Part shown: positions 37,700 to 45,670 of the stretch, one piece after another
Layout of the letters: every line of letters begins with the position of its first letter
Numbering within the stretch: position 1 is the first letter of the stretch
From: Nicoletella semolina
GTDB lineage: Bacteria; Pseudomonadota; Gammaproteobacteria; Enterobacterales; Pasteurellaceae
Direction of reading: 5' to 3'
DNA length: 45,670 nucleotides
Assembly: GCF_004345745.1 (NCBI RefSeq)
Contig: NZ_SLXJ01000016.1
Span: forward strand, 1 to 45,670
Notes under the pieces: model-generated
Databases searched by the model: none
Told to the model about the DNA's origin: nothing
What the model saw: the letters and a program-made list of their open reading frames with translations, nothing else
Translations under genes and position numbers: made by a program

Positions 37700-38297
37700 A
37701 TTGAATTAATTCTATCTTTTGGTTATCAACTTTTACCACACTGATAGCCGTATTTGCAACAAAAGTGTGTAAATCAGGGTTGCGGAAGTTATGCCAATGT
37801 ATGCCTTTCAGAACAGCAGTCAGCAATGTGAGTGTCATACCGTGCGAAACCACTAAAATATTATCCCCATCTTTATGTTGTGCTACGATTTGCTCAATAG
37901 CATTCATTACACGTTTGTGAAGCTGATCAATCGTTTCCCCTTTATTTTCAATAGCTTGATAACTTTTAGGATCGGTTCTTAGCAAGATATATTCGGGATT
38001 TTCTGCCAATTCTGCTGAACGTTTACCTTCCCAAGAACCAAAATGGATTTCGTTTAAACCTCGATGATGAAAATGAGGGATATTTCTGTCGCCAATAATA
38101 AAATCTGCTGTATCCTGTGCTCTTTTCATCAGGCTTGAGTAGCAAGCATTAAATGCGACATCAGCAAGAGCTTTTCCTGTCAGTTTAGCTCCCTGAATAC
38201 CCTCTTCTGTAAGTGGCGAATCTCCAGTCCCCTGCAATAGCCCTAAGGTATTCCATTCAGTACGTCCGTGGCGAATTAAATAAAGATGAATAGCCAT
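37671..38297 (-). CDS. Histidine phosphatase family protein (phosphoglycerate-mutase-like)
   Basis: 208 residues. The catalytic RHG motif is in LYLIRHGRTEWN (phospho-accepting His near residue 9). The second Arg is in SSLMKRAQDTADF, the Glu in LNEIHFGSWEGK and the second His in ILVVSHGMTL. This is the GpmB/CobC/PhoE branch of broad phosphatases; the substrate cannot be read from sequence. There is no cobalamin gene nearby, so CobC function is not supported. Convergent with and overlapping the DUF1294 gene. The 226-base AT-rich gap on its 5' side is shared with ubiX and holds divergent promoters I cannot place exactly. Confidence 0.82.
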   Translation of the reverse strand: MAIHLYLIRHGRTEWNTLGLLQGTGDSPLTEEGIQGAKLTGKALADVAFNACYSSLMKRAQDTADFIIGDRNIPHFHHRGLNEIHFGSWEGKRSAELAENPEYILLRTDPKSYQAIENKGETIDQLHKRVMNAIEQIVAQHKDGDNILVVSHGMTLTLLTAVLKGIHWHNFRNPDLHTFVANTAISVVKVDNQKIELIQFNNVDHLPS

Positions 38298-38523
38298 TTT
38301 TTCTCCTAATATTAATTTCTAAAGCCTTGCCAGCCAGTAATTTCCAAATAACCTAAAATAAACGTAAATATAACATATAAAATAATTGTTGGTTAGTTTG
38401 ATACCTTTATAATAATTCTGTTTAAAAATAAATAAGATGATAAGTTATACTTCGTTTATCTGTTTTCTTTATTTATTTTTATATGATAATGCCATTATAT
38501 CTTGAGCTATTTAAGGATAGAAT

Positions 38524-39093
38524 ATGACAACAAAGCGTATAGTGATTGGGATTAGTGGGGCGAGTGGTTTTCAGTATGGTTATACTGCATTGAAAATTAT
38601 TCGTCAAATTGAGGGAGTTGAGAGCCACTTGGTTGTGTCTCAAGGGGCACAATTGACTCGTCAATATGAAACGGGTATTTCTGCTGATGAGGTATTGGCG
38701 TTAGCTGATGTGGTGTATCCTATTCAAAATTTGGGAGCCAGTATTGCAAGTGGCTCATTTAAAACATTAGGCATGTTGGTGGCTCCTTGCTCAATGCGAA
38801 CGCTGGCTTCAATTGCTCACGCATTGAGCGATAATCTTTTATCTCGAGCGGCTGATGTGGTGCTTAAAGAACGTCGGAAGTTGGTGCTGATGGTGCGAGA
38901 AACGCCACTTAACTTAGCACATTTAGACAATATGCGAAAAGTAACAGAAATGGGGGGGATTATTTTTCCGCCTGTGCCAGCACTGTATCATCAGCCTAAG
39001 AGTGTTGAAGAGATTATTTCTCACAGCGTTACTCGTGCGTTAGATTTATTTGATATTGATGTGCCTGATGTGGCACGTTGGGTAGGAAAATAG
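38524..39093 (+). CDS. ubiX: UbiX flavin prenyltransferase
   Basis: Makes the prenylated FMN cofactor used by UbiD decarboxylase in ubiquinone synthesis. 189 residues: the nucleotide-binding start [47 protein letters not shown] in two successive blocks, and [16 protein letters not shown]. No ubiD is present in the window. An AAGGAT ribosome site precedes the ATG. The YhbP-like gene follows 8 bases later. Confidence 0.93.
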   Translation: MTTKRIVIGISGASGFQYGYTALKIIRQIEGVESHLVVSQGAQLTRQYETGISADEVLALADVVYPIQNLGASIASGSFKTLGMLVAPCSMRTLASIAHALSDNLLSRAADVVLKERRKLVLMVRETPLNLAHLDNMRKVTEMGGIIFPPVPALYHQPKSVEEIISHSVTRALDLFDIDVPDVARWVGK

Positions 39094-39101
39094 AGACTGA
39101 T

Positions 39102-39533
39102 ATGAATCCAATTTCAACAACCATTGCGGAATTTATTGCGAAAAATCATCTTGTGAGTCTAGCTTGCCAAGATGAGCAAGAACTATGGTGTGCAAACTGT
39201 TTTTATGCGTTTGATCGTGAAAATTGCCGTTTAATTATTTTGACTAAAAGTACGACGAAGCACGGTATGATGATGTTAAAAAATAGTCGAATTGCAGGTA
39301 CAATTGCTCCTCAAAGCGAGAGTATTCGTCATATTGCAGGTGTTCAATTTGTGGCAAATGCACGCTGTTTAAACGGTAATGAAAAAGAGGTTGCTCATCG
39401 GTATTATAGTGCGAGACACCCAATTGCAGCACTGATTCCAAGCGAGGTATGGGAAGTTAAATTTGAGCAAATTAAATACACTAATAACAAAATGGTATTT
39501 GCTAAAAAAGAGTATTGGAATGCTACAGATTAA
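39102..39533 (+). CDS. YhbP/UPF0306-like flavin-fold protein
   Basis: 143 residues from the ATG at 39102 (MNPISTTIAEFIAKNHLVSL); the frame open from 39078 overlaps ubiX. The fold is the split beta-barrel of pyridoxamine-phosphate-oxidase-like proteins: LACQDEQELWCANCFYAFD, then LIILTKSTTKHGMMM and ARHPIAALIPSEVWEV, as in E. coli YhbP. No reaction is known. The two cysteines in LACQ and WCANC are typical of the family. Likely co-transcribed with ubiX. Confidence 0.78.
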   Translation: MNPISTTIAEFIAKNHLVSLACQDEQELWCANCFYAFDRENCRLIILTKSTTKHGMMMLKNSRIAGTIAPQSESIRHIAGVQFVANARCLNGNEKEVAHRYYSARHPIAALIPSEVWEVKFEQIKYTNNKMVFAKKEYWNATD

Positions 39534-39557
39534 GTTAATAGCCTCTCATTTCATAAG

Positions 39558-40721
39558 TTAATTGTTTTCTAGAAAGCTTTCTAGTAGATCATTTAGAAAT
39601 AACTTACCGTGTTGTGTGATCTGCCAGTGGGAAGGGGTTTCAGTCAGGTAGTTTTTACCTAGAGCCTGCTCAATGATAGGCTGAATTGTTTGATAGTTTA
39701 AGCCTGTGAATGCTTCAAATTCTTTTTTCGGTGTAGGTTCAAGCAGGCGAAAGCGATTCATAAAAAATTCAAAGGGACGATCAGTTAGCTTAATATTGTG
39801 TGTTTGGTATAAATAATCACCTCTCATATAACCTTTAGGATGTTTGGTTTTACTAAAACGTATAATTTCGCCTGTTGATGAGCTAATTTTGCCGTGTGCT
39901 CCGCAGCCAATGGCTAAATAATCGCCAAAACGCCAATAGTTTAAATTATGCTGACATTGATAACCTTGTTTGGCATAGGCGGACGTTTCATATTGTTCAT
40001 AACCTGCTTGTGTAATCAGTTGATGACCTTGCTCGAAAATATCCCACAATTCATCGTCATCAGGTAGTGTGGGCTGCCGATAGTAGAACATCGTGTTAGG
40101 TTCAATGGTTAGTTGATACCAAGATAAATGTGGTGGAGAGAGTGAAATGGCTTTTTGTAAATCATCTAGTGCTTGCTTGACGGATTGGTTCGGTAAGCCG
40201 TGCATTAAGTCTAAATTAAAACTAGATAAACCATATTTTGCAGCATTTTGAGCAAAACTAACCGCTTGTATGGCTTCTTGGCTATCATGAACTCGACCTA
40301 GTTTTAATAATTTCTCGCTTTCAAAACTTTGAATGCCCATTGAAATTCGATTTACCCCACCTTGTGCGTAGCCGATAAAACGTTCAGCTTCAGCAGTACC
40401 AGGGTTAGCTTCAAGGGTAATTTCAATTTTCGGGTTAAAATCAATTTGTTGGTGAATTTGAGTTAATAAATAATGGATACTTTCGGCTGAAAAAAGACTT
40501 GGTGTGCCACCGCCAATAAAAATAGAGTGAAGTTTTCTGCCATTAATATTGGCTTGGTAGCGATGTAAATCTTGACGCAAATCTGCTAGTAAATGCTCAA
40601 TATAGTCAGTTTCTGGGATAATCCCTTTTTGTGCGTGTGAATTAAAATCACAGTAAGGGCATTTTTGTACACACCAAGGGATATGAATATATAAACTCAG
40701 CGGAGGTAACGAAAGATTCAC
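39558..40721 (-). CDS. hemW: HemW, radical SAM haem chaperone
   Basis: 387 residues. It begins LSLYIHIPWCVQKCPYCDFN, the CxxxCxxC iron-sulfur motif followed by the extra YCDF. Then come SIFIGGGTPSLFSAE and ANPGTAEAERF, with GLSSFNLDLMHGLPNQ further on. It lacks the N-terminal extension of true coproporphyrinogen oxidase HemN and is of HemW length; HemW inserts haem into target proteins and is not a HemN enzyme. Convergent with the YhbP-like gene, 24 bases apart. Confidence 0.9.
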   Translation of the reverse strand: MNLSLPPLSLYIHIPWCVQKCPYCDFNSHAQKGIIPETDYIEHLLADLRQDLHRYQANINGRKLHSIFIGGGTPSLFSAESIHYLLTQIHQQIDFNPKIEITLEANPGTAEAERFIGYAQGGVNRISMGIQSFESEKLLKLGRVHDSQEAIQAVSFAQNAAKYGLSSFNLDLMHGLPNQSVKQALDDLQKAISLSPPHLSWYQLTIEPNTMFYYRQPTLPDDDELWDIFEQGHQLITQAGYEQYETSAYAKQGYQCQHNLNYWRFGDYLAIGCGAHGKISSSTGEIIRFSKTKHPKGYMRGDYLYQTHNIKLTDRPFEFFMNRFRLLEPTPKKEFEAFTGLNYQTIQPIIEQALGKNYLTETPSHWQITQHGKLFLNDLLESFLENN

Positions 40722-40791
40722 GATATCCTACTTAAATCAATAATGAAAAGACAACGAAAGATTAAAAATTTAAAAGCCAATAAATAAAGAA

Positions 40792-40836
40792 GGCAAAAAG
40801 ACAGCCTGCCAAAATTTTGACTGATTTTGGCAGGCT
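40792..40836 (-). terminator. Terminator after ushA (minus strand)
   Basis: A perfect 13-base stem, AGCCTGCCAAAAT with ATTTTGGCAGGCT (40803-40836), with an 8-base loop. Read on the minus strand it is followed by GTCTTTTT. It separates ushA from hemW. Confidence 0.85.
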
Positions 40837-40883
40837 ATATGGCGGATTGCAAATTATTTTACGAATTTAGCCGCTTTTGTGTG

Positions 40884-42530
40884 TTATTTATAAATGATGT
40901 CATCTTTTGGTGCATATTTTGAGGGATCAATTGGCGAGTTTTCCTCAAAATATTTTTTCAACATTTCTGCATCAATAAAGCCAGTGTTTACATAGCTTGG
41001 GTGTTTTTTCAATACAGGATAGCCATCGCCACCGCCAGCGGCATAGTCTGGTACGGATAGTTTATAGACCTTCTTCAAATCCAATGCTTTACCGCCAATT
41101 TTCACATTTGAGACTTGTTTCGCTTGGCGATCAACGATCATAGACACACCTGCAAATTGAGGGTAGGCACCCATATCCACATCTTTAAGTGCAACAACAT
41201 TCAAGTAGTCTAGTAATTCTTGACCTGTTAAATCAACCGTTGCAATCATATTACCAAATGGTTGAACGGTAAGAAGATTTTTGTAGGTAACCTCTCCCTC
41301 TTCAATTGAGGCACGGATACCGCCAGAATTCATTACGCCAATGTCTGCTTTAACACGTTCCATTTGAGATTGTGCAATTAAACGACCTAAATTGGTTTGT
41401 TGGAAACGAATGATTTCTCTCGCCCCTTCAAGTTTACCTCCTTTTACTTCCCCCACTTTCACTCCAAGTAATTTATCGCCCTCATCTTGGTAAGTTTTTA
41501 AGTGGTTGAATACAGCTTGGTCTTCAGCAATTTCATCTTGATAAAGTTTGTATTCGCTTTTCCCATCAGCCAATTTAATTTTTTGTTTGAGATTAATTGG
41601 AATGAGCTGATACTTGACCAGTTTTGTCTCGCCGTTTTTAAATTCAAAATCAGCACGCCCTAAGAACTTACCCCATTCGCCAGCTTGAACAATCCAAGAG
41701 CCATTTTGGAAATCGGGTTGGCACGCTTCACCTGGGGTATATTTCGCTTTAAATTGACCTTTATCATCAATACAAACGGTATCGTGTGTATGCCCACCGA
41801 TAATCAAATCAAATGCCCCTTTATCAAGACTACGAGCTAAGCTAACATCACCTGGTGCATTCATTCCGTGTTTGCCGTCAAAATAGTATCCCATATGCGT
41901 TAATGCAATACGCACATCAGGTTTTTCCGTTTTATTGAGTTCTGCTAATGTGGTTTTAGCTGCTGCGATCGGATCATTGAAGATAACGTGATCAACCACA
42001 TCAGGATTACCTAATTTTGCTGTATCTTCAGTAGTGAGTCCAACGACAGCAATTTTTAGACCGCCTTTATCAAAGGTTACATACGGTTTGACTAATGGTT
42101 TATTGGTTTGTTTATTGATCACGTTTGCGGAAATAAGGGGAAATTTTGCCCATTTTTCTTGTAGTTGCAGCACTTGCATTGGGAAATCAAATTCGTGATT
42201 ACCTAATACCGCAGTATCTACCCCTAACATATTCATTCCTTCTATATCAGGTTTTGCATTTTGCATATCTGACTCAGGCACACCTGTATTGAAATCGCCC
42301 GCATGAAGTAAAATCACTTCGCCACCTTTTGCTGCCACTTCTCTACTAACATTGTCAATAGCGGTTTTTTGTGCGGCAAAGCCATATTCGCCTTTATCGT
42401 TTTTCCAGAAATGACCGTGTGTATCATTCAAATGTAGTACTGTGAATGAATAGGTTTTATCTGCTTCATACGCCATCGCCGAAGTTGTGCTAGCGAGTAC
42501 TAAAGCAAGTAATGTTTTGTTAAATTTCAT
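40884..42530 (-). CDS. ushA: UshA-like periplasmic 5'-nucleotidase / UDP-sugar hydrolase
   Basis: 548 residues, a close full-length match to E. coli UshA (550). Signal peptide LLALVLASTTSAMA. N-terminal metallophosphatase: FTVLHLNDTHGHFW, HAGDFNTGVPESD, AVLGNHEFDFP and IIGGHTHDTVC, which hold the dimetal ligands. C-terminal substrate domain: GVMNSGGIRASIEEGEVTY, VQPFGNM and the final GGGDGYPVL. In Pasteurellaceae related enzymes (NadN, e(P4)) let the cell use external NAD; NadN itself is longer, so I call this UshA. It could still contribute to nucleotide salvage. Confidence 0.88.
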   Translation of the reverse strand: MKFNKTLLALVLASTTSAMAYEADKTYSFTVLHLNDTHGHFWKNDKGEYGFAAQKTAIDNVSREVAAKGGEVILLHAGDFNTGVPESDMQNAKPDIEGMNMLGVDTAVLGNHEFDFPMQVLQLQEKWAKFPLISANVINKQTNKPLVKPYVTFDKGGLKIAVVGLTTEDTAKLGNPDVVDHVIFNDPIAAAKTTLAELNKTEKPDVRIALTHMGYYFDGKHGMNAPGDVSLARSLDKGAFDLIIGGHTHDTVCIDDKGQFKAKYTPGEACQPDFQNGSWIVQAGEWGKFLGRADFEFKNGETKLVKYQLIPINLKQKIKLADGKSEYKLYQDEIAEDQAVFNHLKTYQDEGDKLLGVKVGEVKGGKLEGAREIIRFQQTNLGRLIAQSQMERVKADIGVMNSGGIRASIEEGEVTYKNLLTVQPFGNMIATVDLTGQELLDYLNVVALKDVDMGAYPQFAGVSMIVDRQAKQVSNVKIGGKALDLKKVYKLSVPDYAAGGGDGYPVLKKHPSYVNTGFIDAEMLKKYFEENSPIDPSKYAPKDDIIYK

Positions 42531-42564
42531 AAGATTTCCTATTATTGAAGTGATGAGTAAAATA

Positions 42565-42927
42565 TTAATAAAACAGTATTAGCAGCCAAGTAATCACAAA
42601 AATAAGCATTGCAATAAACACAGCAGCGGAGCCGATATCTTTTGCTCTGCCAGATAATTCGTGAAAATTGCTACTGATTCGATCCACTACATTTTCAATG
42701 GCACTATTGAGTAATTCTGCCATTAAAACTAATAACACCGAACCAACTAACAGTATTTTTTCTACCACATTATCGCCTAAAAAGAAACCACTTGGGATCA
42801 ATAAAAAAGAAAGCCACACTTCTTGACGAAATGCAGCTTCGTATTTATATGCTGATTTAAGTCCTTTCATTGAATAGCCCGCAGCACGGATTATACGTCT
42901 AAAATCAGCCTTATTTTCAGGTTTCAT
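42565..42927 (-). CDS. dgkA: Diacylglycerol kinase DgkA
   Basis: Phosphorylates diacylglycerol in the inner membrane, recycling lipid from envelope sugar transfer. 120 residues from the inner ATG (42927, MKPENKADFRRII), 8 bases after AGAG. A start at 42972 adds 15 residues with no ribosome site. Three spans. Catalytic and conserved residues lie in RIIRAAGYSMKGLKSAY, NEAAFRQE-like YEAAFRQEVW, and MAELLNSAIENVVDRISS with FHELSGRAKDIGSAAV. Transcribed in the same direction as ushA, 34 bases upstream of it. Confidence 0.92.
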   Translation of the reverse strand: MKPENKADFRRIIRAAGYSMKGLKSAYKYEAAFRQEVWLSFLLIPSGFFLGDNVVEKILLVGSVLLVLMAELLNSAIENVVDRISSNFHELSGRAKDIGSAAVFIAMLIFVITWLLILFY

Positions 42928-43218
42928 TCCATTACTCTTTAAAAATTTGCGGATTATGCCACCGCTATTCATTGTATAAATTAGCTGTAACTGAGTTGTT
43001 TACCAGCGACGCACTAATTCTAACCAAAATCTGTCAAATTTGAAATAACTTTGTAAAAATTGTAAAAAAATATAATCGTATTGCAAACTTTTTATGGGAA
43101 ATGACCGCTTAACTATTCCCTTATTGAGTAATTTCAGCTAATCTTTCAGCCGATTTTATATAGGGCTAGCTGTCTAGACTGTTCATTTTATGAGTGATTT
43201 ATGTTTACAGGAAATGTT

Positions 43219-44424
43219 ATGAGTCAATCAATATTAAAAAAAATCCTTGATGGTAATTTAGTTTTACGAATTTCTGTAGGATTAGTGCTAGGGATTATTC
43301 TAGCACTTGTTCAACCTGAAATTGCAAAAGATGTCGGTGTACTAGGGCAATTTTTTGTTAAATCATTGCGTGCGATTGCACCTATTTTAGTTTTTGTACT
43401 CGTGATTGCTGCCATTGCCAATAAGGAAGTTGGGAGTGATGGACGTTTAAAGCCTATTTTAGTGCTTTATGTGTTAGGCACATTTTTGGCCGCACTAACG
43501 GCGGTTGGATTAAGTTATTTGTTCCCAACAACCTTAGAGTTGGTCGCTAGTCCTGATAATCTCAGTCCACCTCAAGGCGTATGGGAAGTGCTAAAAACCG
43601 TTATTTTTAACTTAGTGGATAATCCATTAGGGGCGATTACTAATGGGAACTTTATCGGTATTTTAGCGTGGTCGATTGGATTAGGTGCTGCTTTACGTCA
43701 TTCAGCTCCTAGTACGAAAGTTTTTTTAAGTGATATGTCAAATGCGGTTTCTTTTGTTGTAAAAGTTGTGATTGCATTCGCTCCGATTGGCGTATTTGGT
43801 TTAGTGGCAGAAACGGTAGCGGTAAATGGCTTAGATGCGTTTGAGGGGTATGCAAGATTGCTTGCGGTATTACTTGGTGCAATGGCTATTGTTACCTTTA
43901 TTTTAAATCCACTTTTAGTTTTTTGGAAAATCCGCCGCAATCCATACCCACTCACATTTACTTGCTTGCGTGAAAGTGGTGTAACTGCCTTCTTTACTCG
44001 TAGCTCTGCTGCAAATATTCCTGTGAATATGGGGCTTGCCAAACGCCTTGGCTTAAAAGAGGAAATTTATTCTGTATCTATCCCATTAGGTGGCACAATT
44101 AATATGGCGGGTGCGGCGATTACGATTACGGTTTTAACACTTGCAGCGGCTTATACGCAGGGTATTCAGCCAGATTTTGCAACAGCATTATTATTAAGTT
44201 TTGTGGCTTCGATTTGTGCTTGCGGCGCTTCAGGTGTTGCTGGTGGTTCACTTTTATTAATTCCGTTAGCTTGTAGCTTATTTAATATTCCAAATGACAT
44301 TGCGGCTCAAGTGATTGGAGTAGGGTTTGTCATTGGAGTAATTCAAGATTCTGCCGAAACGGCATTGAATTCTTCAACTGATGTGCTTTTTACTGCTGCT
44401 GTCAGTATGTCAGACGATAAGTAG
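43219..44424 (+). CDS. sstT: SstT, sodium/serine-threonine symporter
   Basis: Dicarboxylate/amino acid:cation symporter family (DAACS), inner membrane. 401 residues from the ATG at 43219 ([10 protein letters not shown]), 6 bases after ACAGGA; the ATG at 43201 lacks a site. The fold signature is clear: reentrant-loop [35 protein letters not shown] and [20 protein letters not shown], then [25 protein letters not shown] at 43071-43076 is a possible promoter, though its -35 is unclear. Confidence 0.93.
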   Translation: MSQSILKKILDGNLVLRISVGLVLGIILALVQPEIAKDVGVLGQFFVKSLRAIAPILVFVLVIAAIANKEVGSDGRLKPILVLYVLGTFLAALTAVGLSYLFPTTLELVASPDNLSPPQGVWEVLKTVIFNLVDNPLGAITNGNFIGILAWSIGLGAALRHSAPSTKVFLSDMSNAVSFVVKVVIAFAPIGVFGLVAETVAVNGLDAFEGYARLLAVLLGAMAIVTFILNPLLVFWKIRRNPYPLTFTCLRESGVTAFFTRSSAANIPVNMGLAKRLGLKEEIYSVSIPLGGTINMAGAAITITVLTLAAAYTQGIQPDFATALLLSFVASICACGASGVAGGSLLLIPLACSLFNIPNDIAAQVIGVGFVIGVIQDSAETALNSSTDVLFTAAVSMSDDK

Positions 44425-44466
44425 TTAGTGAGATAACATTTGTTTAGTAGCCAGATCGTTATGATC

Positions 44467-44800
44467 TGACCCTAAAAAGTTAGACAACTATTTGAAGGAT
44501 TGAGTACGGCATTGTATGGAACTCAATCCTTTTAATGTTGGTTGAACTCGCTCATTGTTGTAATATGCAATGTAATCGTAAGGGTTTGTTCAAGCTCTGC
44601 ATAGGTTTTAAACGCCTTGCCGTCGTAGCATTCCGCTGTCACTCTTCTTCCCTCCTTATCAGCAACTCCAACTTTTTAGGTAAGCGACCTCTGTTCGCAA
44701 ACGCAGGTTTTCAAGCTCCAATTCTTCGAGCTGATTTAATCAGTTGGAGGTTAGTCGAACTAATTAAGGAGCAGACAATATTCGGCTTTTTTATTGAATT
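44467..44800 (-). mobile_element. Decayed IS3-family (IS150-like) insertion sequence
   Basis: On the minus strand the C-terminus of an OrfB integrase is readable: ECYDGKAFKTYAELEQT, a one-base shift, then YDYIAYYNNERVQPTLKGLS and RTQS. Further upstream (44665-44733) is the end of OrfA, QLEELELENLRLRTEVAYLK, with the KKLELL of the next frame. Nearly all of orfB between them is missing. TGACCCTAAAAAGTTAGACA at 44467 onward looks like the right terminal inverted repeat; no left partner is seen, so the upper limit is approximate. It cannot transpose by itself. Confidence 0.75.
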
Positions 44801-44891
44801 TCATATATTCCCCATACTGTGGTATTCGCACTGCTTTTCCTCTTTAGCTAAAACAAAAAATAAAATTTTTACCTATTTTGAGCGTAGTCGC

Positions 44892-44922
44892 TTGACAAAA
44901 TATGCGGGGGGGGGGGGATAAT
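44892..44922 (+). promoter_or_regulatory. Promoter with poly-G spacer, probably phase-variable
   Basis: A perfect -35 TTGACA (44892-44897) and a near-perfect -10 GATAAT (44917-44922) are 19 bases apart. The spacer ends in an uninterrupted run of 12 G (44906-44917), the last of which is the first base of the -10. Loss or gain of G by slippage changes the spacer: 10 G would give the ideal 17. An A/T-rich block (about 44850-44875) upstream could act as an UP element. Confidence 0.8.
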
Positions 44923-44934
44923 CCGTGGTTAAGT

Positions 44935-44955
44935 CGCTGTCTGTATTAGACAGCG
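44935..44955 (+). promoter_or_regulatory. 5'-leader hairpin of the adhesin-like gene
   Basis: CGCTGTCT and AGACAGCG form a perfect 8-base stem with a 5-base loop, beginning about six bases after the expected transcription start. No T run follows, so it is not a terminator. It may protect the mRNA 5' end or be a regulator site. Confidence 0.5.
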
Positions 44956-44984
44956 TAATATTACTTAACTTGGAGAATAATGTT

Positions 44985-45670
44985 ATGCAAAAATCTGTGT
45001 TTAGCTTAAAGAAGTCTGTGATTGCCTTGGCTGTGTTGAGTGTGAGTGGTGTGGGGGTGGCGAATACTAGTACAGTTGATAATCCTACGCCAGATAACCT
45101 GAGTGTTGCCAAAATAAAGCATAGTTTGGGAGATGAAAAGTATAATCAAGCGATGAAAAATCAAGTTTTAGGCAATATTAAGACCGAACTTGAACTTCTT
45201 ACTCTCAATAATTTTGCGGGAATTGCTTATAATAGCGTACATGCGAATGGTGTTTATAAACGTATTGAAGAAAAAGAAAAATTATCATTTCCTATTGGGA
45301 GACAACAAAATCTACAAGAAGCAGTGAAATTTTACGTTAATGTTATTGGTCGACTGTCAGATAATACAAAAATAATAGACAATATTCAAAATGGTGAAAA
45401 AACTGAAATTAGAGATTTAGCTAAACAAGTACAGAAAATACTAAAAGATAGGGAAGGCTCCAATTCAGAATTGATAAAAATGGTGGAATTTCTGAAGAAA
45501 ACATACCCGAATGATGGTCCCAAAGACGCCGCCCTAATCGCCGCCCTAAAGAACCAGTCTATTATCAATCAGAAGCTACAAGAACTGACGGTTGGTTCAC
45601 ATAAACAATTAAAGCTAGACATTGACCGTTTGGACGATGTGGTGAAGGGACATAGGGAGGAGATTAATTG
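44985..45670 (+). CDS. Secreted adhesin-like protein, N-terminal part (partial, runs off the window)
   Basis: Open from the ATG at 44985 (9 bases after TTGGAG) to the window end without a stop, at least 228 codons. Signal peptide: basic start, then SVIALAVLSVSGVGVA and NTS. The mature part is polar and mostly helical with heptad-like stretches (LKLDIDRLDDVVKGHREEIN at the edge, KNQSIINQKLQELT before it). This suits the stalk or neck of a trimeric autotransporter (YadA-like), but no head or anchor is visible, so the class is inferred. A repeated GCCGCCCTA at about 45517 and 45541 and a locally higher G+C hint at recombination. An ATG at 44980 is out of frame. Confidence 0.6.
   Translation, partial: MQKSVFSLKKSVIALAVLSVSGVGVANTSTVDNPTPDNLSVAKIKHSLGDEKYNQAMKNQVLGNIKTELELLTLNNFAGIAYNSVHANGVYKRIEEKEKLSFPIGRQQNLQEAVKFYVNVIGRLSDNTKIIDNIQNGEKTEIRDLAKQVQKILKDREGSNSELIKMVEFLKKTYPNDGPKDAALIAALKNQSIINQKLQELTVGSHKQLKLDIDRLDDVVKGHREEIN

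Noticed and set aside
44535-44921. Plus-strand open frame of 128 codons before the adhesin
   Set aside because: It is antisense to the IS3 remnant and ends in the poly-G tract. Its frame carries no protein-like pattern, while the minus strand reads as transposase.
44873-45568. Minus-strand open frames opposite the adhesin-like gene
   Set aside because: They are shadows of the plus-strand frame, which has a promoter, ribosome site and signal peptide and stays open to the window end.

Overview
This is a chromosomal segment from a member of the Pasteurellaceae (Gammaproteobacteria). The evidence is the AT-rich DNA, the gene content and local gene order, and many DNA uptake signal cores of the ACAAGCGGT type rather than the AAGTGCGGT type of Haemophilus influenzae. 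This uptake dialect points to the Actinobacillus pleuropneumoniae / Mannheimia / Bibersteinia / H. ducreyi / Glaesserella side of the family. I cannot name the species from sequence alone. Almost all of the window is dense core genome; the accessory material sits in a few scars and at the right edge.

Layout. 0.3-6.1 kb: a TyrR-type regulator translationally coupled to a peptide-uptake operon, tyrR-sapA-sapB-sapC-sapD, with no sapF; the next gene is the RNA helicase hrpA. 10.2-14.8 kb: the lipopolysaccharide transport genes lptC-lptA-lptB, running directly into ptsN, rapZ and an FAD-dependent ubiquinone hydroxylase. 14.9-15.6 kb: a small lipoprotein and a terminator. 15.7-22.2 kb: an iron/haem acquisition cluster behind a Fur-box-like palindrome. 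It encodes a ChaN-like lipoprotein, a TonB-dependent receptor, a candidate surface lipoprotein with a beta-barrel-like C-terminus, and its own ExbB-ExbD-TonB energy module. 22.2-25.0 kb: a decayed gene on the minus strand, metK under a clear MetJ operator, then a deletion scar in which remnants of fdhD (minus) and fdhE (plus) meet head to head, showing loss of a formate dehydrogenase locus. 25.0-29.0 kb: gyrB and lysS. 29.1-31.7 kb: yfbV and a yciC-like/yciB/yciA/yciI cluster. 31.7-35.9 kb: rplM-rpsI, yaaA, a lipoprotein, fieF and a DUF2310 zinc-ribbon protein. 36.0-44.4 kb: glyA (PurR box), a DUF1294 protein, a histidine phosphatase, ubiX, a YhbP-like protein, hemW, ushA, dgkA and sstT.

The right edge (44.4-45.67 kb) is the most dynamic part. 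It holds a decayed IS3-family insertion sequence. Next comes a strong-looking promoter whose -35/-10 spacer contains an uninterrupted run of 12 G residues. This promoter drives an open-ended gene for a secreted, coiled-coil-rich, adhesin-like protein cut off by the window end. The arrangement is that of a slipped-strand, phase-variable surface antigen, and it is the finding I would check first. The second is the Fur-type haem locus with a candidate Slam-type lipoprotein but no Slam exporter gene in the window.
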